Below are positions 63,597 through 64,000 of a DNA stretch of 64,000 nt, piece after piece; the stretch's first letter is position 1, and each line of letters begins with the position of its first letter. This DNA comes from an uncultured Clostridia bacterium (GTDB taxonomy: Bacteria; Bacillota; Clostridia; TANB77; CAG-508), in assembly GCA_948485625.1 (NCBI GenBank), contig CAOMRW010000005.1, forward strand, positions 25,920-89,919. Reading direction: 5' to 3'. The notes under the pieces were generated by a model. The model did no database searches. It had not been told where the DNA came from and saw only the letters and a list, made by a program, of their open reading frames with translations. The position numbers and the translations under genes are program-made.

Positions 63597-63936
63597 ATGG
63601 CTATAGATTATAGTGTTATAGGTTCTAGAATCAAACAAGCTAGACTTGCAAAAAATATGACTCAAGAAGATTTAGCTGATAAAATTGATATTTCTGTTGC
63701 TTTTTTAAGTAGAGTTGAAAGACGGAAATTCTCATATTAATTTAAAAAGATTAAATCAATTATGTGGTTTATTAGATGTTTCAGAAGGGTATCTATTAAA
63801 TGGTGCTTCTAGTAGTTCTGAAAATTACTTAGATAAAGAATTTACAGATTTAATTAAAAGTGTTTCTCCAGAGAAACAAAAATTAATATATAATGTTGCA
63901 AAAACTATTGCTGAAACAGATATGAATGAAGAATAG
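63597..63936 (+). CDS. XRE-family regulator (apparent +1 frameshift at CGG, 63723-63725)
   Basis: ATG with TAGGAAGGTGAT upstream. The zero frame carries the first four helices of an HTH_3 domain (SRIKQARLAKNMTQEDLADK...FLSRVER) and then reads RKFSY and stops. Skipping one C before GGA gives FLSRVERGNSHINLKRLNQL, the usual fourth-to-fifth helix junction, and continues to 63936 (112 residues). The glycine after ER is the family's turn position. A REPIN begins right after the gene. Confidence 0.83.
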
Positions 63937-63948
63937 TAATTACATTCC

Positions 63949-64000
63949 ATGGTGGTGATAGGGGGCCAGGTCTTAAATCCCCATTTTTTATACAAAAATG
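63949..64000. repeat. REPIN, left arm (cut by the window edge)
   Basis: GGTGGTGATAGGGGGCCAGG at 63951-63970 then TCTTAAATCCCCATTTTTTA, followed by the start of the inverted half (AAAAATG). The rest lies beyond the window. Confidence 0.85.

Noticed and set aside
13225..63936. Seven independent pseudogenes
   Set aside because: All lesions are the same base in the same codon register before GGN, every downstream half is intact to its normal end, and one gene is ftsW.

Overview
The window reads as a chromosomal segment of a very AT-rich, anaerobic, fermentative and probably spore-forming member of the Clostridia, most likely an uncultured gut-type lineage. The signs are glycyl-radical pyruvate formate-lyase and its activase, a four-subunit 2-oxoacid:ferredoxin oxidoreductase, AdhE, a Gram-positive dcw cluster with a DAP-type MurE motif, RicT, CwlD, a PASTA-bearing class B PBP, a sortase with its substrate, and a dnaG-sigA operon. 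No rRNA or tRNA gene was recognised.

Layout. 1-3.1 kb: a BspA-like leucine-rich-repeat protein (cut by the window edge), a pilin-like surface protein, a small XRE regulator and an unknown protein. 3.2-6.5 kb: porGDAB operon. 6.5-7.4 kb: a REP-associated (RAYT) transposase gene bounded by inverted repeats. 7.4-10.2 kb: ferredoxin, ricT, holB, lepB. 10.5-21.3 kb: a histidine kinase, then the dcw cluster read on the minus strand (mraZ, rsmH, ftsL, class B PBP, murE, mraY, ftsW, murG). 21.4-23.8 kb: a pilin-like protein with a C-terminal domain that looks like a diversity-generating-retroelement target, and an XRE regulator. 24-27.1 kb: pflB and pflA. 27.1-34.5 kb: an AAA ATPase, a replication-relaxation-like protein, S1 and pseudouridine-synthase genes, a membrane protein. 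34.7-34.9 kb: a short degenerate CRISPR-like repeat cluster. 35-42.6 kb: tandem-OB ssb, polysaccharide deacetylase, cwlD, FAD dehydrogenase, an atypical gene with its own promoter and operator-like palindrome, cysteine desulfurase, patatin. 42.7-48.3 kb: WG-repeat protein, sortase and substrate, Rpn-type nuclease. 49-56 kb: two-component system, mscS, a 47-bp inverted-repeat element, sigA, dnaG. 56.4-64 kb: HAD phosphatase, small alarmone synthetase, unknown protein, adhE, M23 peptidase, and an XRE regulator at the edge.

The main discovery candidate is decoding. Seven otherwise intact genes (ftsW, an rluD-type synthase, a polysaccharide deacetylase, cwlD, a COG2509-type FAD dehydrogenase, a replication-relaxation-like gene and an XRE regulator) are each broken by exactly one extra base. 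In all seven that base is a C directly before a conserved GGN glycine codon, so the zero frame always shows an in-frame CGG. By my manual scan the other host-like genes contain no in-frame CGG. This fits +1 frameshifting (or quadruplet CGGN decoding as Gly) at an unassigned or starved CGG codon. Three atypical-looking genes carry five in-frame CGGs that must be arginine for the gene to stay open, which is either a counter-argument or a conflict with foreign DNA.

A second theme is a REPIN-like family with the core GGGGGCCAGGTCTT, present as paired inverted copies at several loci and identical in core to the ends of the RAYT element, with related GGGGACGG variants. Other signals are three genes with AUU/AUA codons where a start is expected, Spo0A-box-like motifs, hairpins that may control dcw expression, and a candidate MITE.
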